NCBI GenBank assembly: GCA_964554065.1
Contig: CAZKMQ010000012.1
Coordinates: 1 to 18,414, forward strand
Length of the DNA: 18,414 bases
DNA from: CAZKMQ01 sp964554065
GTDB taxonomy: Bacteria; Patescibacteriota; Patescibacteriia; Magasanikbacterales; JBBTQS01
Direction of reading: 5' to 3'
In this document: positions 1 to 6,959 of the stretch, one piece after another
Layout: each line of letters starts with the position of its first letter
Numbering within the stretch: position 1 is the first letter of the stretch
Position numbers and translations under genes: made by a program
Notes under the pieces: model-generated
What the model was told of the DNA's origin: nothing
Database searches by the model: none
What the model saw: only the letters and a program-made list of their open reading frames with translations

Positions 1-971
1 ATTATATTTTGCGTACACATCCTGAAGCTCAGGTGGTGAATTATGATTTGCTTACCTATGCTGGGAATCTTGAGAATTTAAAAGCTGTGCAAGATGATCC
101 GCGCTATACATTTGTTCGCGGAGACATTACAGACTTGGATACAGTTATACAAGCCATGGAAGGTTGTGATGTAGTGGTGAATTTTGCAGCTGAGTCACAC
201 AATGATCGTGCGGTCCTTGATCCTGGGATTTTTGTTAAAACAAACGTAATGGGAACGCAGATTTTGCTTGAAGCTGCGCATCGGTTGAAGATTCCTCGGT
301 TTCATCATATTTCTACCTGTGAAGTGTTCGGTGATTTAGCGCTTGACGAGGATCGGATGTTTAGTGAAGATGATCCGCACATGCCAAAGACTCCGTATAA
401 TGCAAGCAAGGCTGCGGCTAACCATGTTGTGATGGCATATTTGCATACCTATAAGTTGCCAGTTACAATTTCACATTGTGCAAATAATTATGGTCCGTAT
501 CAGTTCCCAGAAAAGCTTATACCTCTGTTCACAACAAATGCAATGGAAGATATTTCCTTGCCACTATTTAAGAGTTCACAAAACCGTCGTGAATGGATTC
601 ATGTTGATGATCATTGTGCAGGTGTAGATTTGGTTGTTCGCAAAGGTGCGATCGGTGAATCATATAATATCGGAACGCGTGTTGAAAAAAGTGTTGAACA
701 AATTACAGACAAAATTCTTGAAATTCTTGGCAAGCCACATACATTAAAAACCTATGTTCCGGATCGTTTGCAGCATGATCGTCGGTATTTGCTTGATCCA
801 AGTAAAATAATGGAAGAGCTTGGTTGGGTTCCGCGCATTCCATATGATGATGGAATGGCAGAGACAATAAAATGGTATCAAGATAATGAAGATTGGTGGC
901 GTCGGTGTAAGTCTGGGGACTATGCGTCGTATTATGAGAATTATTATTCTGACAAACTTGGAAAACTCTAA
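1..971 (+). CDS. rmlB: dTDP-glucose 4,6-dehydratase RmlB (5' partial)
   Basis: Converts dTDP-glucose to dTDP-4-keto-6-deoxyglucose, the second step of dTDP-L-rhamnose synthesis, in the cytoplasm. The reading frame is open to the window edge. The TTG at 9 is probably not the start, because about 20 residues including the Rossmann glycine motif should lie upstream. Counting from that TTG, family hallmarks are TYAGNLENL (16-24), ESHNDR (62-67), the YxxxK pair Y130/K134 in TPYNASKAA, NNYGPYQFPEKLIPL, the REWIHVDDH block and HDRRY. The usual STDEVYG active-site motif reads STCEVFG, so the catalytic Asp is Cys104 while the Glu (105) is kept. It lies 9 bp before the next gene, whose product would use its product. 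Family assignment is very secure; activity with the Cys is not proven by sequence. Confidence 0.93.
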   Translation, partial: YILRTHPEAQVVNYDLLTYAGNLENLKAVQDDPRYTFVRGDITDLDTVIQAMEGCDVVVNFAAESHNDRAVLDPGIFVKTNVMGTQILLEAAHRLKIPRFHHISTCEVFGDLALDEDRMFSEDDPHMPKTPYNASKAAANHVVMAYLHTYKLPVTISHCANNYGPYQFPEKLIPLFTTNAMEDISLPLFKSSQNRREWIHVDDHCAGVDLVVRKGAIGESYNIGTRVEKSVEQITDKILEILGKPHTLKTYVPDRLQHDRRYLLDPSKIMEELGWVPRIPYDDGMAETIKWYQDNEDWWRRCKSGDYASYYENYYSDKLGKL

Positions 972-980
972 AATAAAATT

Positions 981-1889
981 ATGAAATTTATAATCTTCGG
1001 GCGAGGGCAACTTGGCAACTACTACAATGATTATTTAAAAGAGCAAGGGCACGAGGTAAGTATGCCTGACCTTGACATACGCGATGTTGGTGCTGTGCGC
1101 AGTGCAATGTCTGAAGTTATTCCAGATGTTGCTATAAATGTGGCAGCAATGACTGACATTGATTGGTGTGAGCAGAATCGTTTGGAGGCGTTTGATGTAA
1201 ATACGCTTGGGGCTGATGTGATTGCTCAGGTTTGTCAGGAGTTGAGCGTATACATGTTGCACATGAGCAGTGGCTGTATTCAAGAAAGTAAAAGTGCAGA
1301 TGAGGTTTGGACTGAAGAAGATCCGGTGTCTCCACTTTGCTATTATTCATGGACTAAGATCTGGGCAGAGAATTTGTTGATGGACCGAGCGCGAAAGTTC
1401 GGTTTGCGAGTATTGATTTTGCGTCCACGCCAATTGTTAAGCGCAATGGTTAGTCCGCGTAATGCGCTTACTAAAATGCTAACTTACAACAAGTTCATTG
1501 ACACAGCTAATTCATGTACAATTGTCGAAGATTTGCTGTGGGTGACTGAGGATTTATTAAAACGCGGCGCAACTGGAGTTTATAATGTTACAAATCCTGG
1601 TGTAACTACGCCGTATGAGATCGCGACAATTTTGAAAGAAATAGTTAAGCCGGATATGGAGTTTACAAAGATTTCAAAAGAAGAACTTAATGCCATGACA
1701 CTTGCAGTGCGTATTGATGCGGTGCTTAATTGCGACAAACTAAATGCACTAGGTATTGAACTTAAAGAAATTCATGAGCGTTTGCGCGAAATTCTTGTGG
1801 ATTTTAAAGCGAACATGGAAAGTGGCGAATCCGCTGAAGCTATGGCACAGACACAAAAAGATACAGCACATAAGCTTGGTTTGAAATAA
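981..1889 (+). CDS. dTDP-4-dehydrorhamnose reductase family (RmlD/SDR), resembling bifunctional NRS/ER epimerase-reductase
   Basis: An extended SDR of 302 aa with an N-terminal nucleotide-binding motif FGRGQLG (6-12) and a catalytic YxxxK pair (Y122/K126 in YYSWTK). It would generally be labelled RmlD. From memory, its body resembles plant UER1/NRS-ER and the C-terminal half of plant RHM more closely: DWCE (61-64), SGCI (97-100), SPRNALTKM (158-166), then a stretch ending NSCTIVEDLL, and GVYNVTNPGV (199-208). Those plant enzymes both 3,5-epimerise and 4-reduce the 4-keto-6-deoxy sugar. The Cys and Lys I recall as needed for epimerisation match C99 and K165 here. No rmlC lies in the window, which fits. 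The start ATG lies 9 bp after rmlB, with no SD. The last ~30 residues are a polar tail. Confidence 0.85.
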   Translation: MKFIIFGRGQLGNYYNDYLKEQGHEVSMPDLDIRDVGAVRSAMSEVIPDVAINVAAMTDIDWCEQNRLEAFDVNTLGADVIAQVCQELSVYMLHMSSGCIQESKSADEVWTEEDPVSPLCYYSWTKIWAENLLMDRARKFGLRVLILRPRQLLSAMVSPRNALTKMLTYNKFIDTANSCTIVEDLLWVTEDLLKRGATGVYNVTNPGVTTPYEIATILKEIVKPDMEFTKISKEELNAMTLAVRIDAVLNCDKLNALGIELKEIHERLREILVDFKANMESGESAEAMAQTQKDTAHKLGLK

Positions 1890-1895
1890 TTTATT

Positions 1896-2732
1896 ATGGA
1901 TCTTTCCATAATTACAGTTGCTTGGAATTCAGATAAATTCATATCTGAACAACTCCGGTCGGTTTTTGATTCAACCGGTGATTTTAAGTTTGAGATATTT
2001 GTGGTAGATAATAATTCGTCAGACAATACCGTTTCAGTTATTAAAAAAAACTTTCCACAAGTAAAGCTTATTGTAAATTCCTCTAACAATGGTTTTGCAA
2101 AAGCAAATAATCAGGCAATCGAGGAGTCTTCTGGACGCTATGTGCTGCTACTGAATCCGGATATGCGAGTTTTTCCAGAAACACTGAGCGACATGGTGAA
2201 ATATATGGACACACATCCTTATGCTATGGTTGCTGGATGCAAATTGATTGACCAAGAAGGAAAAAATGTTCCGCATGTGCGTCGGTTTCCGCGATTGTTT
2301 GATCAGTTAATGATTTTACTTAAAGTGCCGCATCTGTTTCCTGGTGTTTTAAATAAATATTTGATGCGAGATTTTGATTATGAAAATGAGGCGCAAGTAG
2401 ATTCAATTCGTGGGTCTTTTTTTATGATTAGGCGAGAAGTAATTGATCAGCTCGGAGGATTGGACGAAAGGTTCTTTATTTGGTTTGAGGAAGTAGATTA
2501 TTGTAAGCAAGCTGCAGATCGTGGCATGAAAGTTGTGTACACACCAACAGTTAAATGCGTGGACTATGTTGGCAAAAGTTTTGCGCTAGTCGGTGGATTA
2601 AAAAAACAAAAATATTTCACGCGCTCCATGGTACAATACTTTAAGAAATGGCATCCGTGGAAAGCATCGCTAATAATTATCGCGCGGCCATTTGCGATTG
2701 CAGTCGCATGGATTGGACAAAAACTCAAATGA
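1896..2732 (+). CDS. GT2 family glycosyltransferase, WbbL-like putative rhamnosyltransferase
   Basis: A 278-aa GT-A fold glycosyltransferase, probably acting on a lipid-linked sugar at the inner face of the membrane. Motifs in order: MDLSIITVAWNS at the N-terminus, VVDNNSSDNT (36-45) for nucleotide binding, a DXD-equivalent LLNPDM (85-90), GSFFMIRREV (173-182) and WFEEVDYCKQA (196-206) carrying the candidate catalytic acid. The layout matches WbbL-type rhamnosyltransferases, which fits the dTDP-rhamnose genes just upstream, but the donor and acceptor are inferred. In many relatives a His occurs just before the xxGxS motif; here the stretch reads CVDYVGKS. A hydrophobic stretch at about 258-274 may touch the membrane. 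It starts 6 bp after the previous gene without an SD, and its TGA stop overlaps the next ATG (ATGA). Confidence 0.88.
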   Translation: MDLSIITVAWNSDKFISEQLRSVFDSTGDFKFEIFVVDNNSSDNTVSVIKKNFPQVKLIVNSSNNGFAKANNQAIEESSGRYVLLLNPDMRVFPETLSDMVKYMDTHPYAMVAGCKLIDQEGKNVPHVRRFPRLFDQLMILLKVPHLFPGVLNKYLMRDFDYENEAQVDSIRGSFFMIRREVIDQLGGLDERFFIWFEEVDYCKQAADRGMKVVYTPTVKCVDYVGKSFALVGGLKKQKYFTRSMVQYFKKWHPWKASLIIIARPFAIAVAWIGQKLK

Positions 2733-3790
2733 ACAAACTTAGCATTCAACTTGTGACCTGGAACGGCGCTAAATATTTGCCGTATCTTTTCGAATCTCTG
2801 CGTCGACAAAGTTTTCAGGATTTCACATTGCAAATAATTGATAATGGTTCAACAGATAACACGGTCATGGTTTTGCGTGATGAATTATCGCGGTGCGCTT
2901 TCACTCATAATTTGGAAATACTCCAGGAGAATATTGGATTTGCAAAAGCACATAATCAACTTGTACAAACTACAAATGCCGAGTATGTTTTGTTGTTGAA
3001 CCAGGATATGTTCTTGCTTCCTGAATATATTACGCGAGTATTGGCGACCTTTCATGCGCATCCTGATGTTGGTGCGGCAATTGGTCGCGTTATGCGTTGG
3101 GATTTTCATCTGCTCAGCGATCGAGGGCATGATGCATTGCAGCATAGTTTTACTCAATACATTGATACACTTGGGCTTAAGGTTTTTCGTAGTCGTCGTG
3201 TAGTAGATTGGCTCACTGGCGCGCGCTGGCCAGATGTGAACCGGCAAGTTTTGCCGGATGGAGGAGTGGAGCGAGAAGTATTTGGTGTTTCCGGATGTTT
3301 GCCCATGTATAAGCGTCGCGCAATCATGCAGGTCATGCTTGATGGGCAGATGTTTGATGAAGAATATTTTTCATATAAAGAAGATGTGGATTTGGCATGG
3401 CGCTTGCAAATCGCAGGATGGAAGTCGTTATTAGTAACTGACGCAATTGCATACCATGATCGCAGTGCGGCCGGCCCGCTTGAAACTACGGATAAGGCCG
3501 CAGTAGCCAATCGCAAGTCAATGAGTAAAATGGCGCGGTACCATTCGTATAAGAATCATTTGTTCACAATTATAAAAAATGAATACGCCAGCAATTATTT
3601 GAAAGATTTTCTATGGATCGAGTTGTATGAATGGAAAAAATTTATCTACTTTTTCTTTTTTGAAAATGCAACATGGCGCGGGTTTTTCACGGTTCTGAAA
3701 AAATATCCATCCATGCTTTGCAAACGGAAAAAAATTATTGCAATGCGTCAGCAATCTGCTAAAGATTTGCGCAAGTGGTGGAGAAAATAA
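2729..3790 (+). CDS. GT2 family glycosyltransferase
   Basis: A 353-aa GT2 glycosyltransferase. I chose the ATG at 2729, not the upstream in-frame ATG at 2648, because translation from 2729 gives a typical GT2 N-terminus (MNKLSIQLVTWNGAKYL) and makes an ATGA overlap with the preceding gene, a classic coupling arrangement. Motifs: IIDNGSTDNT (36-45), LLLNQDM (88-94, the DXD position), a GCLPMYKRRAI block (189-199), YFSYKEDVDLAWRL (213-226) with the catalytic acidic pair, and AYHDRSA. Residues 294-330 are rich in aromatics and may form an interfacial membrane segment. The last ~25 residues are basic. It closes the first + strand block of the polysaccharide locus. Substrates cannot be read from the sequence. 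Confidence 0.88.
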   Translation: MNKLSIQLVTWNGAKYLPYLFESLRRQSFQDFTLQIIDNGSTDNTVMVLRDELSRCAFTHNLEILQENIGFAKAHNQLVQTTNAEYVLLLNQDMFLLPEYITRVLATFHAHPDVGAAIGRVMRWDFHLLSDRGHDALQHSFTQYIDTLGLKVFRSRRVVDWLTGARWPDVNRQVLPDGGVEREVFGVSGCLPMYKRRAIMQVMLDGQMFDEEYFSYKEDVDLAWRLQIAGWKSLLVTDAIAYHDRSAAGPLETTDKAAVANRKSMSKMARYHSYKNHLFTIIKNEYASNYLKDFLWIELYEWKKFIYFFFFENATWRGFFTVLKKYPSMLCKRKKIIAMRQQSAKDLRKWWRK

Positions 3791-3796
3791 GTATTT

Positions 3797-3829
3797 AAAA
3801 ACCCGCAGTGCTTCATGCGTGCGGGCTTT
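3797..3829. terminator. Hairpin terminator between convergent genes
   Basis: CCCGCA (3802-3807) pairs with TGCGGG (3820-3825) around a 12-nt loop. Read on the - strand, the hairpin is followed by a TTTTTAAA run, so it best serves as the intrinsic terminator of the - strand gene ending at 3861. On the + strand only CTTTGTCT follows, so termination of the glycosyltransferase operon here would be weaker. Confidence 0.6.
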
Positions 3830-3860
3830 GTCTCAGAGAAGCGTGAGGCTCCCTGGACAA

Positions 3861-4919
3861 TCAGCTTTTCAAGAGTTGTTGAAGAAGCTGATCCGTTTTT
3901 GGCTGGAGACCGTCAGTGGTCTCTCCGCGTGTTGTTACACCCTTAAGATGGTGTGGATAGATCTGCGCAGTAAGCTCAAGACAGCGTGTCACCAGTGCTG
4001 TGCTTATGTGCTTTGCGGCATGCAGTACCCAATCAAGTTCCTCTTGAGTTAGAGCATGCTTTTCCAGAAGTAGTGTTGCTGCAATTTCAGCATGCGCACT
4101 TCCTGGATAGTTCAGGACAAGAGACAGTTCTGATTTCGATGTGCTTTGATGCACCAATCGTCCGATCAGTGTATTAATAGGTCTCTTGGCAAATGGCAGC
4201 GAAGCATATGCATCCCGGGTGTATGGGTCACTCAGGATTTTTTCGATGATCACTGGATCATCGACGTGCTGCTCAGCAGCGGCGCACACTTCTTCTGAGC
4301 GGAAGGACCAGTTTCCCGAGGTGAGCAGATTGCACAATCCCCATTGGGTGAAGTGACCTTCATCCATGAATTTGCGCCATGCTTTGTCTCGCTGACGCTC
4401 ACTCAATTTAATGATGTGAAACAGATCGTTCTGATCAGCATCACGGTGATCCAGCAACATGCCACACACCTCGTCGAGGAATGCTCGGTCCATTGCGTGT
4501 TTATGCCCAATGATCTCTCGAAGGCTTGTACAACTCGGGTGCAATCGCAGATACCATCGCGCCAGCTTTTCGAACCGAAGTTGCTCGCGCTCTATGTAGG
4601 ACGAGGCTTTTTTTGGGAAGCACATGCTGAGCATATACTGAAACTCTTGCTGAGTAGGCGGGGGATCTAACGCAAGTATTTTTTCAAATGCGTCCCGCTT
4701 ATCATCGCCTGTCGCGATATTTTGGTAAAGGAACATTAGGTCGTAGGCGTTATCTCCATATCGCTCCATCCACAGCTTTTTTGCATGGAATTGAGCGTAC
4801 CAAAGTGTTGTACTCTGTCCGGAATCCGTAGCAGAAATCACTTTTGCCAGATCATGGCGCGAGGGATTACTTGCAACGAAATCGTCCCATTTTTTTTGAA
4901 TTTCTGGTTGAACGTGCAC
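3861..4919 (-). CDS. Hypothetical protein, predicted all-helical, orphan insertion in the glycan locus
   Basis: I do not recognise this 352-aa protein. It has no signal peptide or membrane segment, so it is probably cytoplasmic. The sequence looks all-alpha with recurring helix pairs, notably around 210-320 (for example DDPVIIEKILSDP and TQEELDWVLHAA), which could be HEAT/ARM-like repeats. It carries several His, Trp and Cys residues but no motif I can tie to an enzyme. Translation starts at GTG. AAAGGAGG ends only 3 nt upstream, the one strong SD in this window. A TTGACA-N17-TATTTT promoter and a downstream hairpin make it a single-gene transcription unit on the opposite strand to the flanking glycosyltransferases. 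Its DNA is visibly richer in G+C than its neighbours, suggesting separate acquisition. The long uninterrupted frame and the matched signals make it a real gene. Confidence 0.8.
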   Translation of the reverse strand: MHVQPEIQKKWDDFVASNPSRHDLAKVISATDSGQSTTLWYAQFHAKKLWMERYGDNAYDLMFLYQNIATGDDKRDAFEKILALDPPPTQQEFQYMLSMCFPKKASSYIEREQLRFEKLARWYLRLHPSCTSLREIIGHKHAMDRAFLDEVCGMLLDHRDADQNDLFHIIKLSERQRDKAWRKFMDEGHFTQWGLCNLLTSGNWSFRSEEVCAAAEQHVDDPVIIEKILSDPYTRDAYASLPFAKRPINTLIGRLVHQSTSKSELSLVLNYPGSAHAEIAATLLLEKHALTQEELDWVLHAAKHISTALVTRCLELTAQIYPHHLKGVTTRGETTDGLQPKTDQLLQQLLKS

Positions 4920-4922
4920 GTT

Positions 4923-4930
4923 CCTCCTTT
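4923..4930 (-). promoter_or_regulatory. Strong Shine-Dalgarno for the orphan gene
   Basis: Read on the - strand this is AAAGGAGG, then AAC, then the GTG start at 4919. No other in-frame ATG, GTG or TTG occurs nearby, so the site supports GTG as the start despite the short spacing. The other genes here have no comparable SD. Confidence 0.75.
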
Positions 4931-4958
4931 GTTAATAGCCCTACTGCTATTACAAGAT

Positions 4959-4987
4959 AAAATATCAAATTCACTTAGTTTTGTCAA
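4959..4987 (-). promoter_or_regulatory. Sigma-70-type promoter of the orphan gene
   Basis: On the - strand, TTGACA (4987-4982) is followed by a 17-nt spacer and TATTTT (4964-4959). The -35 is a perfect consensus and the spacing is optimal. Transcription would begin near 4952, giving a leader of about 33 nt that contains the SD. Confidence 0.72.
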
Positions 4988-4993
4988 GAAGAG

Positions 4994-5023
4994 TTGATTT
5001 ATCAGACGAAAATAGGGTAATCT
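4994..5023 (+). promoter_or_regulatory. Promoter of the second glycosyltransferase/rmlA block
   Basis: TTGATT (4994-4999), an 18-nt spacer, then TAATCT (5018-5023) preceded by ATAGGG. The ATG at 5033 lies only 9 nt beyond the -10 box, so the transcript would be leaderless or nearly so. The layout closely resembles the murA promoter (TTGATTT, then ATAGGGTAnnCT). The divergent promoter for 3861-4919 lies just upstream, with its -35 seven bases away. Confidence 0.5.
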
Positions 5024-5032
5024 GCATACACT

Positions 5033-5857
5033 ATGCACGACATTGCTATAATCACAGTCAATTACAACATGCGGGATGCAATTCTCGCGATGTTGAAATC
5101 GGCTCAAAAAGATATTGCAATCTCTGATCTTGATATTGCTGTTGTTATAGTGGACAATGCGTCAAGCGATAATTTGGTTCGTATTTTGAAAAATCAATAT
5201 CCATGGGTAACAGTGATTGAAGCCGGCAAAAACCTTGGGTTTGGCGGCGGTAATAATATTGGGTTAAACTCAGTTGAAGCCAAATATTATTTTGTCCTAA
5301 ACCCAGATACGGTTTTTGTTCAGCCAAATACGCTGCGTCGTCTCTACGAATACATGGAGCGAGAAACTAAGATTGGCATGATCGCGCCAAAACTTGTTAA
5401 TGCAGATGGATCACTCCAATATAGTTGTTTCCGTTTTCCAAAATTTCTTGATAAGCCACTGCGCCAACTTGGTTTTGAGCGTGTGCATATAGTGAAAAAG
5501 CGCGTGGATAGTTTTCTTATGAAAGACTTTGACCATAAAAAAGCGCGGCCTGTAGATTGGGTGTTGGGAAGTGCAATGTTTGTGCGCGCTGAAGCGCTCA
5601 AAAAAGTCGGTGGGTTTGATGAGCGATTCTTTATGTATTTTGAGGATTGCGATTGGTGCCGAAGATTTTGGGAAGCGCACTTTCCAATCTACTATGTTCC
5701 TGAGATAATCATTGCACATGCGTATTCGCGAGGTAGTGCTAAGACCAAAGGGTTGTTTCGGTCACTTATGTTTAATAGACTAACGCGCGAGCATGTAAAG
5801 AGCTGGCTCATGTATTATAAAAAATGGAAAACACCACGCAAACAACGCAGCAATTAA
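5033..5857 (+). CDS. GT2 family glycosyltransferase, WbbL-like putative rhamnosyltransferase
   Basis: A 274-aa GT2 enzyme of the same type as 1896-2732, though the two are clearly diverged. Motifs: MHDIAIITVNYN at the start, IVDNASSDN (39-47), NLGFGGGNNIG (67-77), VLNPDT (88-93, the DXD position), WVLGSAMFVRAEAL (176-189), FFMYFEDCDWCRRF (199-212) with the catalytic acidic residues, and the conserved His in IAHAYSRGS (His229). The GSAMFVRREA-like block and C-terminal length are typical of WbbL-type rhamnosyltransferases, and rmlA lies two genes downstream; the sugar specificity remains inferred. There is no SD, and the ATG is 9 nt from the predicted -10. The TAA stop overlaps the next start as TAATG. 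The C-terminus is basic. Confidence 0.88.
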   Translation: MHDIAIITVNYNMRDAILAMLKSAQKDIAISDLDIAVVIVDNASSDNLVRILKNQYPWVTVIEAGKNLGFGGGNNIGLNSVEAKYYFVLNPDTVFVQPNTLRRLYEYMERETKIGMIAPKLVNADGSLQYSCFRFPKFLDKPLRQLGFERVHIVKKRVDSFLMKDFDHKKARPVDWVLGSAMFVRAEALKKVGGFDERFFMYFEDCDWCRRFWEAHFPIYYVPEIIIAHAYSRGSAKTKGLFRSLMFNRLTREHVKSWLMYYKKWKTPRKQRSN

Positions 5858-6948
5858 TGCCACGCATCGCAGTCGTGTACTTATCATTTCATTGTGAGCC
5901 ATACATCCCTCTTGTTATGCCTGCGATGGAAAAAATTACTTATCCCAAAGATCGAATAGAATGGGTAATTGTTGATAATCCGCATCCTGAATACGGCTCA
6001 TCTGCACATTATTTGCACCATCATGTTATGCCACATGCTGGAGTAACACTTCCTAAAGTTACCGTGATTGAGAACACAGAGAACTTGGGTTTTGCCGGAG
6101 GAAACAATGTAGGGGTCGACTATGCCTTGTCACAAGGTTTTGACTATGTGTTTTTTCTAAATAATGATGCGTATCCAACATCAGATGCATTTGAACAATT
6201 GATTTCAGTAATGAAGCACCATCCTAATGTTGGTATAGTGCAGTCAATGTTGCTCTTGCACCCGGATAAGAACAAAGTTAACTCAAGTGGAAACGCAATT
6301 CATTATCTTGGTTTTGGATATTCAAATGATTACAAAAAAATATTTGATTCGAAAGATTATAATCATATTGAGGACATTGCATATGCAAGTGGTGCAGCAA
6401 TGATGATGAGTGCTGGGCTGCTCAAAAAAATCGGTGGTTGGAATACAGACTTGTTTTTGTATCACGAGGACATGGAGCTTTCATTGCGCGCAAAAACACT
6501 TGCTGGAGTTCGTGTTGTACTAGCGTCAAAAAGTATTGTGCACCATGCCTATAGTTTTCGTCGGAGTATTTCTAAATATTATTGGATGGAGCGCAATCGC
6601 TTCGCGGTGTGGCTGATGTATATGAAATTTCCAACTTTGCTCCTTCTTGCACCAGCTATGATTGCAATGGAGTTAGGCCAATTTGTATTTGCAATTGCGC
6701 GTGGGTGGTGGAAAGAGAAATTGAAGGTGTACATATATTGGCTAAAGCCAAGGCATTGGCGGCTTTGGCTAAATGAAAGAAAAGAAATCCAGCGCTCGCG
6801 TATCATTACTGATCGCGAATTAATGAAAGAGTTTGTTGGTGAGATTTTGTTTCAGGAAAATGAAGTTCAATCACCAGTGCTAAAGTACATTGCTAATCCG
6901 GTTTTTAATGCATACTGGTGGGTTGCCAGAAAAATTATTGTGTGGTAA
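5857..6948 (+). CDS. GT2 family glycosyltransferase with C-terminal membrane segment
   Basis: A 363-aa glycosyltransferase. I place the start at the ATG at 5857, which shares its A with the previous stop (TAATG) and gives MPRIAVVYLSFH, a normal GT2 beginning. An in-frame ATG at 5824 would add 11 polar residues and a 34-nt overlap. Motifs: WVIVDNPHPEYGSS (36-49), ENLGFAGGNNVGVDYA (75-90), FLNND (100-104), ASGAAMMMSAG (177-187), DLFLYHEDMELSLRA (198-212) with the catalytic acidic pair, and IVHHAYSFRRS. A hydrophobic span at about 258-281 is a probable membrane segment, followed by a basic, tryptophan-rich tail. That design suits transfer to a membrane-bound acceptor. Donor and acceptor are unknown. 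rmlA starts 11 bp downstream. Confidence 0.87.
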   Translation: MPRIAVVYLSFHCEPYIPLVMPAMEKITYPKDRIEWVIVDNPHPEYGSSAHYLHHHVMPHAGVTLPKVTVIENTENLGFAGGNNVGVDYALSQGFDYVFFLNNDAYPTSDAFEQLISVMKHHPNVGIVQSMLLLHPDKNKVNSSGNAIHYLGFGYSNDYKKIFDSKDYNHIEDIAYASGAAMMMSAGLLKKIGGWNTDLFLYHEDMELSLRAKTLAGVRVVLASKSIVHHAYSFRRSISKYYWMERNRFAVWLMYMKFPTLLLLAPAMIAMELGQFVFAIARGWWKEKLKVYIYWLKPRHWRLWLNERKEIQRSRIITDRELMKEFVGEILFQENEVQSPVLKYIANPVFNAYWWVARKIIVW

Positions 6949-6959
6949 GACTAATCCAT

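Noticed and set aside
2648..2728. Upstream in-frame ATG for the second glycosyltransferase
   Set aside because: The extra 27 residues overlap the preceding gene and do not resemble a GT2 N-terminus; the ATG at 2729 makes an ATGA coupling.
3905..3926. Inverted repeat GAGACC/GGTCTC
   Set aside because: It lies inside the coding part of the orphan gene and has no U-run, so it is not a terminator; probably chance.
3944..3961. ACACC/GGTGT hairpin near the 3' end of the orphan gene
   Set aside because: Short stem within coding sequence and no associated signal.
3738..4670. Several + strand open frames opposite the orphan gene
   Set aside because: They are short, mutually overlapping and resemble no family, whereas the - strand frame is long and has its own promoter, SD and terminator.
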